A stretch of 64,000 nt of DNA from Planctomycetota bacterium. GTDB lineage: Bacteria > Planctomycetota > Planctomycetia > Pirellulales > Pirellulaceae. The stretch is from the NCBI GenBank assembly GCA_963204915.1, contig CAUJHS010000076.1, positions 226,552 to 290,551 of the forward strand, written 5' to 3'. The notes beneath the pieces were generated by a model, which was given only the letters and a program-made list of their open reading frames with translations, was not told the DNA's origin and made no database searches. This document shows, in pieces, positions 9,601 to 16,873 of this stretch (positions are counted from its first letter, which is position 1; every line of letters starts with the position of its first letter). A program made the position numbers and the translations under genes.

Positions 9601-10401
9601 CACGCCGAGGTTGTAGGACTTGAGCGCACCAGAGATCAAGTCAACCGAATCGGGCAACTGGCTGTTGGTGGCCTTCGCGAACTTCGCCGCCTCAGCGGTG
9701 AACTTCAAGCTCTGGCCAGCGTCGCCGACTTGGTTACTGATGGACTGGTAAACGCCCACCGCCGCTTCGAGCAGCGGAATGTTGAATTGATCCGAGAGAG
9801 CACGAACGTCATCGCTCAGTTGACCGAGCGACCGACCGCTATCGTCAATCGTGCGGATCAGGGCGAGTTGCCGCTGGAACTCGATAGCTTCCGCAGCCGT
9901 CGCCTTGAAACTATTTCGTATCGTGCTCAACGCACGCACAATCGCTTGGGTGAAGACCACCCGCGATAGCAATTCCAGGCTCGTCGTGAAGCGACCCGAC
10001 TCGCGAGCCGCCAGGGCCAAGCCGGACCGAGCACGCCCGGCACCCGCAGCCACCCGTTGACCGGCGTTCTGTCCGGCGGCCCCAGTGGTCGCCAGAGCCG
10101 CCGCAGCTTGTTGGGCGGCAGTCGTTACAGCGTTCGTGTTGTTAGCTGCATTTTGCGACGAGGTAGATACCCCGCCCAACCCGGTCGTCAGCACGCCCAA
10201 AGAGTTCGCCGCATTTGCAGCGTTGCGTGCGAGACGGCTGAGAGTCGTAGCCGTGGCGCGCCCGCCACTATTGAACGACTTGAGGCTCGTAATGTTCTGT
10301 TGCAGTCGCGCGTCAAATTTCGCAAGAGCGCCGTCCAGCACATTCAGAGTTTGAATCGCCTGTGCGGCGTCAAACCCTAAGACTTGTGTGATTTCCGCCA
10401 T
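6685..10401 (-). CDS. Tail tape measure protein (1238 aa)
   Basis: The longest gene of the window, ATG 10401, its start overlapping the stop of the preceding gene. An N-terminal helical region is followed by a TP901-1-type core (about residues 165-400) with LSDQFNIPLLEAAVGVYQSI, FAKATNSQLPDSVDLISGAL, DRVSSVFFKTIDLGRITADQ and IELEEVGAALAAISVRGSNT. A hydrophobic segment lies around residues 480-520. A long Ala/Gln/Arg-rich coiled coil follows (about 560-1040). The C-terminus is basic (RGTSRLPRRR). It would set tail length and, after ejection, contact the host membrane. A length of 1238 residues predicts a tail of roughly 180 nm by the usual 1.5 angstrom per residue rule. Confidence 0.92.
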   Translation of the reverse strand: MAEITQVLGFDAAQAIQTLNVLDGALAKFDARLQQNITSLKSFNSGGRATATTLSRLARNAANAANSLGVLTTGLGGVSTSSQNAANNTNAVTTAAQQAAAALATTGAAGQNAGQRVAAGAGRARSGLALAARESGRFTTSLELLSRVVFTQAIVRALSTIRNSFKATAAEAIEFQRQLALIRTIDDSGRSLGQLSDDVRALSDQFNIPLLEAAVGVYQSISNQVGDAGQSLKFTAEAAKFAKATNSQLPDSVDLISGALKSYNLGVEDTDRVSSVFFKTIDLGRITADQLSNAFGRVGPAAAEAGIELEEVGAALAAISVRGSNTPETLTQFRNIITALIKPSDTMKKALREMGFESGESAIKTLGLSGVLRELSVSTKGSSSQMAALFPNIRGLNGVAALTGDELRTLAANIDEMRVASEKFAEEKFLVATATDAEKVTAQINKLKNAFTVDLGQSLLKFTADVSDALGGVDNLVTLIGSSGPAIGGMVTSLGLLAGAMKTATFAGVGLSTAIAGFLLLPLAFGAGKSLGEFIDAKLLERTTKAVHDSIESNKKHTADLSEELEKAADTAAKADENRVQSVRQATRKINNNYLTLREVAKSSNDAMVKATKASINEIVLAYDTLAEAQQRAIADAKEAQNAAQSRIQGIQSQREELAFEQRTANLSDAQKSFALTKRAADLSREAAQTLANAAGNQQQISLALEQRREAERAAAQAVSLAQRTGDQAAIARAFQQQKNILDDQLRAEKSLIDSEKRREAGLIRNRQAQKGLLDQIREQVKIIQDNSGIFDTATGKPLGQAALDRRAQVRQQASQRLVDLSKLIDPNQLRSLGLTDFINEFEQTLTQDPVRLKLTLEGEDKRLRALLDQAFSNFKLDFLKITGVNIAELERLFNVKIETPEQAFDLLDKAKADAKEIRSQLNAATIGGAEQQAARQNLQTALQELDRLTAARGPAPSERAEAARQAFDSTIERVKALSQQSNISQEDVAKLRQEISSLFGLLDNNVNDRIAFNSSNANLTEAFAQLQTIANLQEKAAAPPSVIELQQRLQELDAIQQKLQSSGFTGQLAQGGNALTSGATGLQNAVPASTTIANNGIAGGNALSKGAADWIRASQVTFNAPANGSSQNSFAKGGFVRHFASGGLARGMDTIPVMARPGEAFINPKSTQRFFSQIQAINAGQQPVYRQQGGPISIGDINVTVQGGSSDAAKGQASGRAIARVLEREVRRGTSRLPRRR

Positions 10402-10910
10402 TAGCCGACCTTAATTTTTCGTGCCTTTAGATAAAGGAACGGGTTTGGCAAACGAACGCTGGACGCGACTCGAAGAAAGGCGACTTTGCCTTTTTGTTGA
10501 AACTGGTACGGGCCAGGATTGATTAGTCGCGAAAAGAGCGTAGGGTCCGGCTTGACGTTGGCGTTGTTGAATTCGTTGTAGATCAGGTGCTCCAAGGTCG
10601 TGCTGTAAGAGAAGAAGTAACGACCTTGAGCACGATCAACTTCAACACCGCCGTCGCCATGACGTAGACCGAGGCTCACTCGGTTGGGAGCAATGCCCGC
10701 TTGCGAGATCGGAAGCGAGTAAGAAACTTCTCGTGCCAGATGGAGAAACGTGGCCGCCGACGCACCGCTCCATTGCGGAATCTTGTCGGCGGTCGCTTCG
10801 AGCCATGCGAAGGCGGCACGCGCCATCGCCTCGGACAACACATCATGCAAATCCCGTAGGTACGCATCCAGGTTGAGCCGGGGCAACGTGTAGACCCCAG
10901 TGAAACGCAT
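10401..10910 (-). CDS. Minor tail/head-tail protein (169 aa)
   Basis: ATG 10910; its stop overlaps the start of the tape measure gene. The sequence has an N-terminal helix (LDAYLRDLHDVLSEAMARAA), a WSGASAATFLHLAREVSY segment and a C-terminal NPGPYQFQQKGKVAFLRVAS. It resembles small tail-completion proteins of the HK97 gp10 type in size, but its place between the tail chaperones and the tape measure is atypical for that family. No membrane segment or catalytic motif is seen. Confidence 0.6.
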   Translation of the reverse strand: MRFTGVYTLPRLNLDAYLRDLHDVLSEAMARAAFAWLEATADKIPQWSGASAATFLHLAREVSYSLPISQAGIAPNRVSLGLRHGDGGVEVDRAQGRYFFSYSTTLEHLIYNEFNNANVKPDPTLFSRLINPGPYQFQQKGKVAFLRVASSVRLPNPFLYLKARKIKVG

Positions 10911-10936
10911 GGCCCTGCCCTTTCGGTCGGATTCAG

Positions 10937-11228
10937 TTAGCGTCGTCTTCGCCCTCGTTTTGACGACTTCTTCGGTGCCGACGGTGCCGACGGTGCCGAG
11001 GGCTTCCCTGCCCCGGCAAGTTGAGCTTCCCGCTCAGCAGCGTCGTGCTCACAGATTTGGTCGAAGGCGAGAATCAACGCCTGAGTGAACGCCCCGTTGT
11101 CGTCCCAAGATTCACTGACGCCGGGCGGCCTTATGCCGACACGGCAGCAGGCTCGCCAGACGGCGTAGACGCTTGTTCGGAATCTTGGGAGCAAGAGGCG
11201 TCGGATGCCTGAACCCGACCACGTAGAA
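10937..11228 (-). CDS. Tail assembly chaperone extension (GT-like), reached by -1 frameshift
   Basis: This frame lies -1 relative to the chaperone gene ending at 11131 and overlaps it. It has no good start codon of its own (first candidate TTG 11194). It encodes SVYAVWRACCRVGIRPPGV, ESWDDNGAFTQALILAFDQI and a Ser/Ala/Pro tandem run before a basic tail (KKSSKRGRRRR). The arrangement is that of lambda G/GT: the upstream product is made alone, and a minority of ribosomes slip -1 to add this domain. The candidate slip site is GGTTTTTC at 11233-11226, read as GTT TTT in the zero frame. It is not a perfect X-XXY-YYZ heptamer, so the exact site is inferred. Confidence 0.65.
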
Positions 11229-11661
11229 AAACCTCGCGAGCCTTAATCAGCTTGTCTTCGTTCAAGCTGTTGGCGTCCATCACCAACTGCGTCACGCGGT
11301 TGACTTCGACCTGGGTAAGACCAGCGCTCCGCAGGTCGGTTTCCCACTTGATCCACGTTTGCGGCTTGTCTTCCTTGACCGAGTCCCATTCGATCTCGCT
11401 CGGCTTGAGCGTTTGAACGACCATCCAGGCCAGGCGCTTCATGTTGTAGTTGAGCAGCGCCACCTTGTAGTCCGGCGAATCTTCGTCGGGAACGAACTCG
11501 CCCTTCACCCACTTGCCGGTCGGTTTCGGTTCCGGGCACAGCTTGTGAAACTCTTCCATGTCGGGCACCGCGACCGCGCGGAACACGATAGGTTCCGGCT
11601 CGCGAGGAAGCACCAATACTTCCTCTGACGGTCCGGTGACTTGAACACCACCAATTTTCAT
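11131..11661 (-). CDS. Tail assembly chaperone (G-like, 176 aa)
   Basis: ATG 11661 (MKIGGVQVTGPSEEVLVLPR) lies downstream of the tail tube gene and its terminator. The protein is acidic and helical (MEEFHKLCPEPKPTGKWVKG, VALLNYNMKRLAWMVVQTLK, RVTQLVMDANSLNEDKLIKA). Place between tail tube and tape measure plus the overlapping -1 frame identify it as the short form of the tail chaperone pair, which helps polymerise tail tube subunits around the tape measure. The last ~32 codons overlap the frameshift product. Confidence 0.75.
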   Translation of the reverse strand: MKIGGVQVTGPSEEVLVLPREPEPIVFRAVAVPDMEEFHKLCPEPKPTGKWVKGEFVPDEDSPDYKVALLNYNMKRLAWMVVQTLKPSEIEWDSVKEDKPQTWIKWETDLRSAGLTQVEVNRVTQLVMDANSLNEDKLIKAREVFLRGRVQASDASCSQDSEQASTPSGEPAAVSA

Positions 11662-11700
11662 AATGCTCTTTCTCCCTCAAGAAAGTTGCGGACAAGAAAC

Positions 11701-11733
11701 GGGCAGGGCCGGTGATGACACCGGCCCTTGCCC
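11701..11733 (-). terminator. Rho-independent terminator after tail tube gene
   Basis: A 14-bp GC-rich stem with one mismatch (GGGCAAGGGCCGGTG with CACCGGCCCTGCCC) and loop TCAT, followed on the minus strand by GTTTCTTG. It probably reduces transcription into the chaperone genes relative to the abundant tube protein. Confidence 0.75.
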
Positions 11734-11760
11734 GGAAGAACTCAAGTTGTGAAGCCGTGA

Positions 11761-12540
11761 TTACGCTTCGCGGGTAATCGTCGGCTCGGTCGCGTTGCAG
11801 CGGCCAGTGCAGGAGATCGTCGCTTCGCCCAGGTCAAATTCCAGCGTGTCGTAGCGGAAGTCGGGGAACAGCGTGCTCTCGGTTTCAGCCGTGCCGCAGG
11901 GCGGGTTGTGCTCGACTTCGATGTCCACGCAGTACGGCTCGCAGGGATCATCCGAGGCGCTGACCCACTCAGCCGCGCCGCCGACGCCTTTGAGAGCATC
12001 GACCGGAGTGATGTTCTCGCCAGTGCCGGTGCGGACGAACTCGTAGACGAAGTCCAAGTTGACATCCATCGGGACTTCGTTACCCTCGCGGACCGTGTCC
12101 AAGTCGCCGCGATCCAGTTCATACTCGTACTCTTTGTTTTCCGTGTACGTCAGGTTGCCGTCGCCGATCTTCACTTCGATCTGCTGCGGCAAGAACGTAA
12201 TCACGGCACCGTCGGTCGGGGCCGACGCCAACACAGGCGTAAATTCGATCTCGGTCGTCGGACTCATGCTGGCAGGCGTCCGGGCCGTAACCGTGTGAAC
12301 GGGCGTGCCGGTTTCGCCAGCGACGGTGAAGCGAGCGCCCACCGGGACCAAATCAGTGTCTTCCGTGTTCAGGTCGATGGTGTCGATGGGCAGGCTGTCA
12401 TCGCCGGTCATAACCCCCATGCCGGAATCGTTCACGGCGGCAGTGCCGCTCAGCCCGTCCTGAATGCGGATCGTGGCGTCGCGGAGTTCGATTCGGGCGA
12501 AGCAAATCAGCATCGCCGGTGCAAGATACAGAGGATTCAT
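11761..12540 (-). CDS. Major tail tube protein (259 aa)
   Basis: I chose ATG 12540 because the reading then begins MNPLYLAPAMLICFARIE, which matches the start of the coat protein at 16693 (MNPLYLATAMLICFA). An in-frame upstream start is unlikely. The body is beta-rich, with TVAGETGTPVHTVTARTP, ITFLPQQIEVKIGDGNLTYT, EVPMDVNLDFVYEFVRTG and DFRYDTLEFDLGEATISCTG, consistent with a tail tube fold. It lies between the tail terminator and chaperone genes, as in siphoviruses, and is flanked by its own terminator. The shared leader is discussed in the findings. Confidence 0.8.
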   Translation of the reverse strand: MNPLYLAPAMLICFARIELRDATIRIQDGLSGTAAVNDSGMGVMTGDDSLPIDTIDLNTEDTDLVPVGARFTVAGETGTPVHTVTARTPASMSPTTEIEFTPVLASAPTDGAVITFLPQQIEVKIGDGNLTYTENKEYEYELDRGDLDTVREGNEVPMDVNLDFVYEFVRTGTGENITPVDALKGVGGAAEWVSASDDPCEPYCVDIEVEHNPPCGTAETESTLFPDFRYDTLEFDLGEATISCTGRCNATEPTITREA

Positions 12541-12550
12541 TTGGTTTCCT

Positions 12551-13042
12551 TTACGGAACAAGGGCGATGTAGTAACGCGCGTCTAACATGAGTTGTCGGA
12601 CTCGTCCCTCTTTCCCGACTTGGCCAAAGTCATAGAATTCGACTAACTCATTTCGGCCTGAAACCAGGGCGAGACAGCCCAAGTGTGAGCCGTCGTCGTC
12701 CAGCCCTTCCCCGTACTTGTAGATAGGGATAGGGTCGTGCATCGCGACTTGGAATGCCGCGACGTGTTCGATGATGTCGTAGGGGTTTTCAAGCTGCTCA
12801 CCCATGATCCCGGTGAACAGCAAGTTGATCCCCAAGCGAAGATGAAAGTCGCCTGAGCGACCGATTGTGGAAGGGCCGCCGACTCGCAGTTCAACGTGGT
12901 TGGTGGCCCGTATGGTTTCTGATTCCGTTTCGTCGATGCCTTCCACAAGGAAAGGAAGTTCGCGAGTCGTCGCGATGCCTGCGAAGTAGTCGTTAATCGA
13001 CGCACGAATCCATCGCGGCCAGTTGAGATTTGGTTGCGACAT
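12551..13042 (-). CDS. Tail terminator/completion protein (163 aa)
   Basis: ATG 13042 starts MSQPNLNWPRWIRASINDYF, 2 bp after the stop of the propeller fusion, and ends 10 bp before the tail tube start. A small alpha/beta protein with LRLGINLLFTGIMGEQLENP, MHDPIPIYKYGEG and MLDARYYIALVP. Size and position immediately before the tail tube gene match tail terminator (gpU/gp17-like) proteins, which cap the tail and join the head. Confidence 0.7.
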   Translation of the reverse strand: MSQPNLNWPRWIRASINDYFAGIATTRELPFLVEGIDETESETIRATNHVELRVGGPSTIGRSGDFHLRLGINLLFTGIMGEQLENPYDIIEHVAAFQVAMHDPIPIYKYGEGLDDDGSHLGCLALVSGRNELVEFYDFGQVGKEGRVRQLMLDARYYIALVP

Positions 13043-13044
13043 GA

Positions 13045-14895
13045 TTACGTGTACGCCGTGACATAGGGTGAGTTGTTATGGGCAACCGCCAACTCGTTGT
13101 TGCCGGAGAACGCCAAACCATGAGCGAGTCCGGCAGGTAGCGTGGCGGGGTTTGAAAGTCTGGCCCCGAAACCGTTGAACCACTCATAAATGGCCACGTA
13201 AGGCGACGCGGAAAGACTGAGGGCGACATGGTTCCCGTCCGGCATGAAATAAACTCCGGTCGCGTTCCCTTCCGGCAAGACACCGGGGTCGGACAGTCGA
13301 GACACAAAGCCGTCTGAGAAGCTGTAAGCTGCGACGTAGGGGCTTGTTTGCAGGGCCAGTAGGAGATAGTTGCCGTCTGGCGACCATGCAAGCGCGTTTG
13401 CGTTCGCACCGACAGAAGTGCCAGGGTCGGTGAACTTTGCTCCAAAGCCGCTTGACCAGTTCCAGACAGTGACTTGTCGGCCACCGTTTTGTGCTACTGC
13501 GAGGTACGCGCCGTCCGGCGACCAACGGATTTCCGTGACTCCCGCATCTGGCTCCACAGCCGGTTGGCCTAACTTCGTTCCGAACCCGGCAGACCACTCC
13601 CAAATATTGAGAACCGGAGAGGCACCGTCTGCGACCGCGAGGTACGCACCGTCGGGCGACCATGCGATGCAAATACCGACTGAGTCGGGCGGCACGGCGG
13701 GGTCAGAAACTTTCGCTCCGAACCCGGCAGACCAGTTGTAAACGGTGAGGTACGGGCTATCGCTGTGAGCAACCGCAAGGTAATTCCCGCCCGGCGAAAA
13801 TTGGCAGCACTCCGCGTTTGAAAACACCGGGTCGCCCGGTACGGGCGTTCCAGGGTCAGCAACCTTTGCACCGAATCCCGCCGACCAGTTGTAGGCGCTG
13901 ATGAACGGCGACCGGTGGTGGGCGACAGCGAGGTAGTTGCTGTCCGGCGAGAAATGAATCTCTTTGGCAAGGTCCGGCAGCGCGGTGCCGGGGTCGGCGA
14001 CTTTATTGAGCGTGAGAGGGCGAACCAAAGCGCCTTGGCCGGTGCTAACAAGCGACAGGACGCTTGAGACTGGCTTCTGTACGATGATGTTGCGACCGAC
14101 CGCTGACGACAAAGCCAGCCCCGATACTGCCGACGGCCCCGCCGACCGGCGATAATCCGCCTCTTGCGACAACGACAGAATGCTTTCCGACAATTTCTCC
14201 AACGGCGGACGCTCGACAGCCAGATCACTTAGCACGATCTGGCTTTCCGCATCGACAGGGTAAACGATCCCCCGCAATGCGTTCGCACACTGGGTCAGAG
14301 CCAGAATGGACGCGCTGTCCAATTCCCTTACCAGTCCGCCGATAGCCGTCTGTACAAGTAGCAGGTCGCTCGAAACGGACACCGGAATGGGGAACCTCGC
14401 CGTCGCCGCTTGGCTCGTCAACAGCAAGTGATCCGAAGCAGTAATGTAGTGTTGCTCCGGGTGGGCACCCATGACTTCCTGGCCAGTGATGATCCAGGCG
14501 GTGCCGAATTCAAACTCTTGGATTGATTTGATGTTGTAACGACGACCGTTGTACACGATCCAGTCGTCCGCGGTCAGTTCGAGATTGGAGTCAACGTCGC
14601 TTCGATCAATGATGAAGTCTCGGACACCCTTCTCGAACGTACCGCCCGACGTGAACTTCTTGTTCGCGGAGATTTGCGAGATGGACTTAACTGCGTCACG
14701 CCCTACCTTGACCGGCAGAATGATCGCTCGATTGACGTTGTAAACCGTCTTGGTGATCCCCTTCCGACCGGTCCGGTAGTTCGTTTCCGCCTCGTTCAGC
14801 TTGTAGATAGAGATAGGCCCGCCGTATTGCCGTTTGAGCATGTAGAGCGTCTGCTTGATCCAGCGATTCAAGTTGTAGTTGATCGGGTTGGTCAT
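13045..14895 (-). CDS. Head-closure protein fused to repeats and a seven-bladed beta-propeller (616 aa)
   Basis: ATG 14895. Residues 1-145 look like a head-tail connector or head-closure domain (MLKRQYGGPISIYKL, DWIVYNGRRYNIKSIQEFEF, TAWIITGQEVM). Residues ~150-300 carry seven copies of the [ST]-x-L-x-L repeat also found in the tail protein at 3626-5533 (SDHLLLTSQAATA, SASILALTQCANA, SESILSLSQEADY). Residues ~300-616 form seven WD40-like blades, each with a core such as AWSPDGAYLAVADGASPV and WSAGFGAKV-x-DP. Propellers on virions usually bind protein or glycan, so this may be a collar decoration. I know of no described phage head-closure protein with this architecture; domain boundaries are read by eye. 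Confidence 0.75.
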   Translation of the reverse strand: MTNPINYNLNRWIKQTLYMLKRQYGGPISIYKLNEAETNYRTGRKGITKTVYNVNRAIILPVKVGRDAVKSISQISANKKFTSGGTFEKGVRDFIIDRSDVDSNLELTADDWIVYNGRRYNIKSIQEFEFGTAWIITGQEVMGAHPEQHYITASDHLLLTSQAATARFPIPVSVSSDLLLVQTAIGGLVRELDSASILALTQCANALRGIVYPVDAESQIVLSDLAVERPPLEKLSESILSLSQEADYRRSAGPSAVSGLALSSAVGRNIIVQKPVSSVLSLVSTGQGALVRPLTLNKVADPGTALPDLAKEIHFSPDSNYLAVAHHRSPFISAYNWSAGFGAKVADPGTPVPGDPVFSNAECCQFSPGGNYLAVAHSDSPYLTVYNWSAGFGAKVSDPAVPPDSVGICIAWSPDGAYLAVADGASPVLNIWEWSAGFGTKLGQPAVEPDAGVTEIRWSPDGAYLAVAQNGGRQVTVWNWSSGFGAKFTDPGTSVGANANALAWSPDGNYLLLALQTSPYVAAYSFSDGFVSRLSDPGVLPEGNATGVYFMPDGNHVALSLSASPYVAIYEWFNGFGARLSNPATLPAGLAHGLAFSGNNELAVAHNNSPYVTAYT

Positions 14896-14953
14896 TGCCC
14901 TACACCAATAGGCGGACTACAAACAGACTCAAATGGCAATCGCCGACAATGCG

Positions 14954-15202
14954 TCAATCGGAAACCCGCTTATCCTCAGCGAGCTTGTGCAAAGCACGTT
15001 CGAGCCGCTGCATGACCGTCGTGTTTTCCGCAATGACTTGCGTTGATCGTTCAACGAGAGGCAGGATGATCTCACGCTGCTCGTCTTCGAGCTTCTCGAT
15101 TCGATTGCTCAGACGCTCTTCGCGCTTCCAGTCCCGCCAGATGAAGAAGAGCACTGCCCCTAAGAGCGGCCCAAACTGTTTCAGTAGTTCGACAAAGTCC
15201 AA
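14954..15202 (-). CDS. Membrane-anchored coiled-coil protein (82 aa)
   Basis: TTG start at 15202 with a GGGAG Shine-Dalgarno 8 bp upstream; there is no ATG in frame. An N-terminal hydrophobic helix (FGPLLGAVLFFIW) is followed by a charged coiled coil (RLSNRIEKLEDEQREIILPL and on to the C-terminus). The shape resembles holin-associated or XhlA/Rz-like proteins. It sits oddly between the coat gene and the head-closure gene. Function unknown. Confidence 0.65.
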   Translation of the reverse strand: MDFVELLKQFGPLLGAVLFFIWRDWKREERLSNRIEKLEDEQREIILPLVERSTQVIAENTTVMQRLERALHKLAEDKRVSD

Positions 15203-15220
15203 CGTGCTGCTCCCTGGTAT

Positions 15221-15255
15221 AAAAAATCCCTGCCCGGAGAGACCCTCCGGGCGGG
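15221..15255 (-). terminator. Rho-independent terminator after coat gene
   Basis: A strong stem (CCCCGCCCGGAGG with CTCCGGGCAGGG, small mismatches) is followed on the minus strand by ATTTTTTATA. It sits directly downstream of the major coat gene and just before the start of the coiled-coil gene. Confidence 0.85.
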
Positions 15256-15271
15256 GTTGAGAGACGATGGA

Positions 15272-16693
15272 TTAACCGAGCAGCAAGCAGCCCAGGTCGT
15301 CGTCGAGGATCGCCACACCGGCGAGCACGTCAAGGTTGACGCGAGTGCCGCCGAGCGACGAGTCGTACTGCATGATGACTCGCATGGCCACGCCGTTGTG
15401 GACGCCCACCGCAGCGCGAACGCCGAGGCTGGCATCGGGCAGGGCCAAGGGGCGGCTCACCAGCGCGATCGACTCGCGGTGGAACGCGAGGTTCATCGAG
15501 CCAGCCGGGCCGGGGAAAGCGTCGTCGTTGTCCGACAGAGCGCTTTCCAGCGGGCGGTCCAGCAACAGGCTGGTCTGCGTGGTGCTGTCCTCAGTCGCCT
15601 CGATGATCGTATACGTGTGACGCGAGCCGCCCGTACCGAACGAGATCAACTGGCCCACCTGCGGACCCTTGCTGGCGGTGTGGCCGTCAACCACGATTTC
15701 CTTCGAGTAACCAGCAGCGTAAGCGCCCTGCACCGCACACTTCTTGTACACGGTGATAGTCGCGCCCGCGCTCGTGGCGTACTTGTTCGCCTCGTTCAGC
15801 GTGACGCTCGTGGTGTCGGTGGCGTTGTCGGCGTCAGCCGTGATGTGCGTGGGCTGATCGTTGCCATCGACCACGGCGTACTCACCGGGCGTGGTGATGT
15901 AGCTGGACACCGTCACAGCCTGAGCGCCCGACGCGCCAGCCGAAGCGGCGTTGGTCACGGTGCCGGTCGCAGTGTCGGCGTTGGTCGTGCCGATGTAGTT
16001 GACGTTCTGCGCCATGTAGGTGTTGAAGCCCAGGATGCGGCCCAAGAGGGCGTTTTCCAGGGCCGAACCACCGTCGCCGCGCTGTTCAGCGGACACGAAC
16101 AGGTCGGTCTTCAACAGTGCGGTCTCGGCGCTCGGCGCGAGGACCAACTGCCGACCGTCCATGAACGCCTTTTGGGTGTTCAGGTGCTCGCGGGCTTCCA
16201 GCACGAAGTCGCGGGCATTGCTCGAAGTCATGTTCAGCAAGCGGCCAGCGCGAGCGCTCGGCGTCTTGATGAACTCGTGGCAGCGACCGAGAACGGCGCG
16301 GTCCACCATGCGGGCCATGTTCTGCACCGCCGGGGTCAAGTGGACGGCGACCAAGTCCTTGAACGCCTTGCTCGACTCACCGTCCTTGATGACGAACGAG
16401 TCGTAGAACCACTGATCCAACGGCACGCGCACGTTGGTCACAGACACGTCGCGAGCGGTGTAGCTGTCGCTGTCCGTCTTGCGGCGGCCAGTGCGAGCGG
16501 CGGGACGGTGGGCATTCACCACGTCGCCGAATTCGCGGATTTCGTCATTGAAGTCACGGTGGACCAAGTTGGCCATCACCATGCTCTCTTCGAGGATCGC
16601 CAGACCCTCGAACGCCCACTTCTCAGGGATCAAGGCGTCATTGTCGTTGGCGAAGCAAATCAGCATCGCCGTCGCGAGATACAACGGATTCAT
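15272..16693 (-). CDS. Major capsid protein, P22 coat-like (473 aa)
   Basis: ATG 16693 (MNPLYLATAMLICFANDNDA). After this unusual leader the sequence follows the P22 coat pattern: LEESMVMANLVHRDFNDEI, FGDVVNAHRPAARTG, VTNVRVPLDQWFYDSFVIKD, VAVHLTPAVQNMARMVDRAV, then DGRQLVLAPSAETALLKTDL and TGGSRHTYTIIEATEDS. A Thr/Ala-rich insertion domain lies in the middle (residues ~235-300). A scaffold gene precedes it and a terminator follows. The leader LYLATAMLICFA is not part of the P22-family start I know. Confidence 0.85.
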   Translation of the reverse strand: MNPLYLATAMLICFANDNDALIPEKWAFEGLAILEESMVMANLVHRDFNDEIREFGDVVNAHRPAARTGRRKTDSDSYTARDVSVTNVRVPLDQWFYDSFVIKDGESSKAFKDLVAVHLTPAVQNMARMVDRAVLGRCHEFIKTPSARAGRLLNMTSSNARDFVLEAREHLNTQKAFMDGRQLVLAPSAETALLKTDLFVSAEQRGDGGSALENALLGRILGFNTYMAQNVNYIGTTNADTATGTVTNAASAGASGAQAVTVSSYITTPGEYAVVDGNDQPTHITADADNATDTTSVTLNEANKYATSAGATITVYKKCAVQGAYAAGYSKEIVVDGHTASKGPQVGQLISFGTGGSRHTYTIIEATEDSTTQTSLLLDRPLESALSDNDDAFPGPAGSMNLAFHRESIALVSRPLALPDASLGVRAAVGVHNGVAMRVIMQYDSSLGGTRVNLDVLAGVAILDDDLGCLLLG

Positions 16694-16700
16694 TTCGTTT
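16643..16700 (-). repeat. Copy 2 of a ~54-bp start-codon leader repeat (coat gene)
   Basis: On the minus strand the DNA from just upstream of the ATG to codon ~17 of the coat gene is nearly identical (about 48 of 54 positions by eye) to the same part of the tail tube gene at 12488-12548. A more diverged copy starts the scaffold gene (17668-17735). Conservation covers both the pre-ATG bases (GGAAACGAA) and the codons for LYLA-x-AMLICFA. Confidence 0.8.
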
Positions 16701-16827
16701 CCTATCGAACCAGGGAATTTGGGATACAGACTGTGTCCCGGCGATGAAGAAAGGCGAACGCATGATGCCGGTAGTTGCGATGCCAGAACCCGGCCTAGCC
16801 GGTCGTCCGTCGAAGAAAGAGTTTCAA

Positions 16828-16856
16828 ACCCACGGCTGGACGGAGCAGCCGTGGGT
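16828..16856 (-). terminator. Hairpin/attenuator between scaffold and coat genes
   Basis: A perfect 11-bp stem (ACCCACGGCTG with CAGCCGTGGGT) and a 7-nt loop, followed on the minus strand by TTGAAACTCTTTC, a weak T tract. It could end part of the scaffold transcripts or protect the coat mRNA 5' end. Confidence 0.6.
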
Positions 16857-16873
16857 TAAAGTCGAATTGTGAA

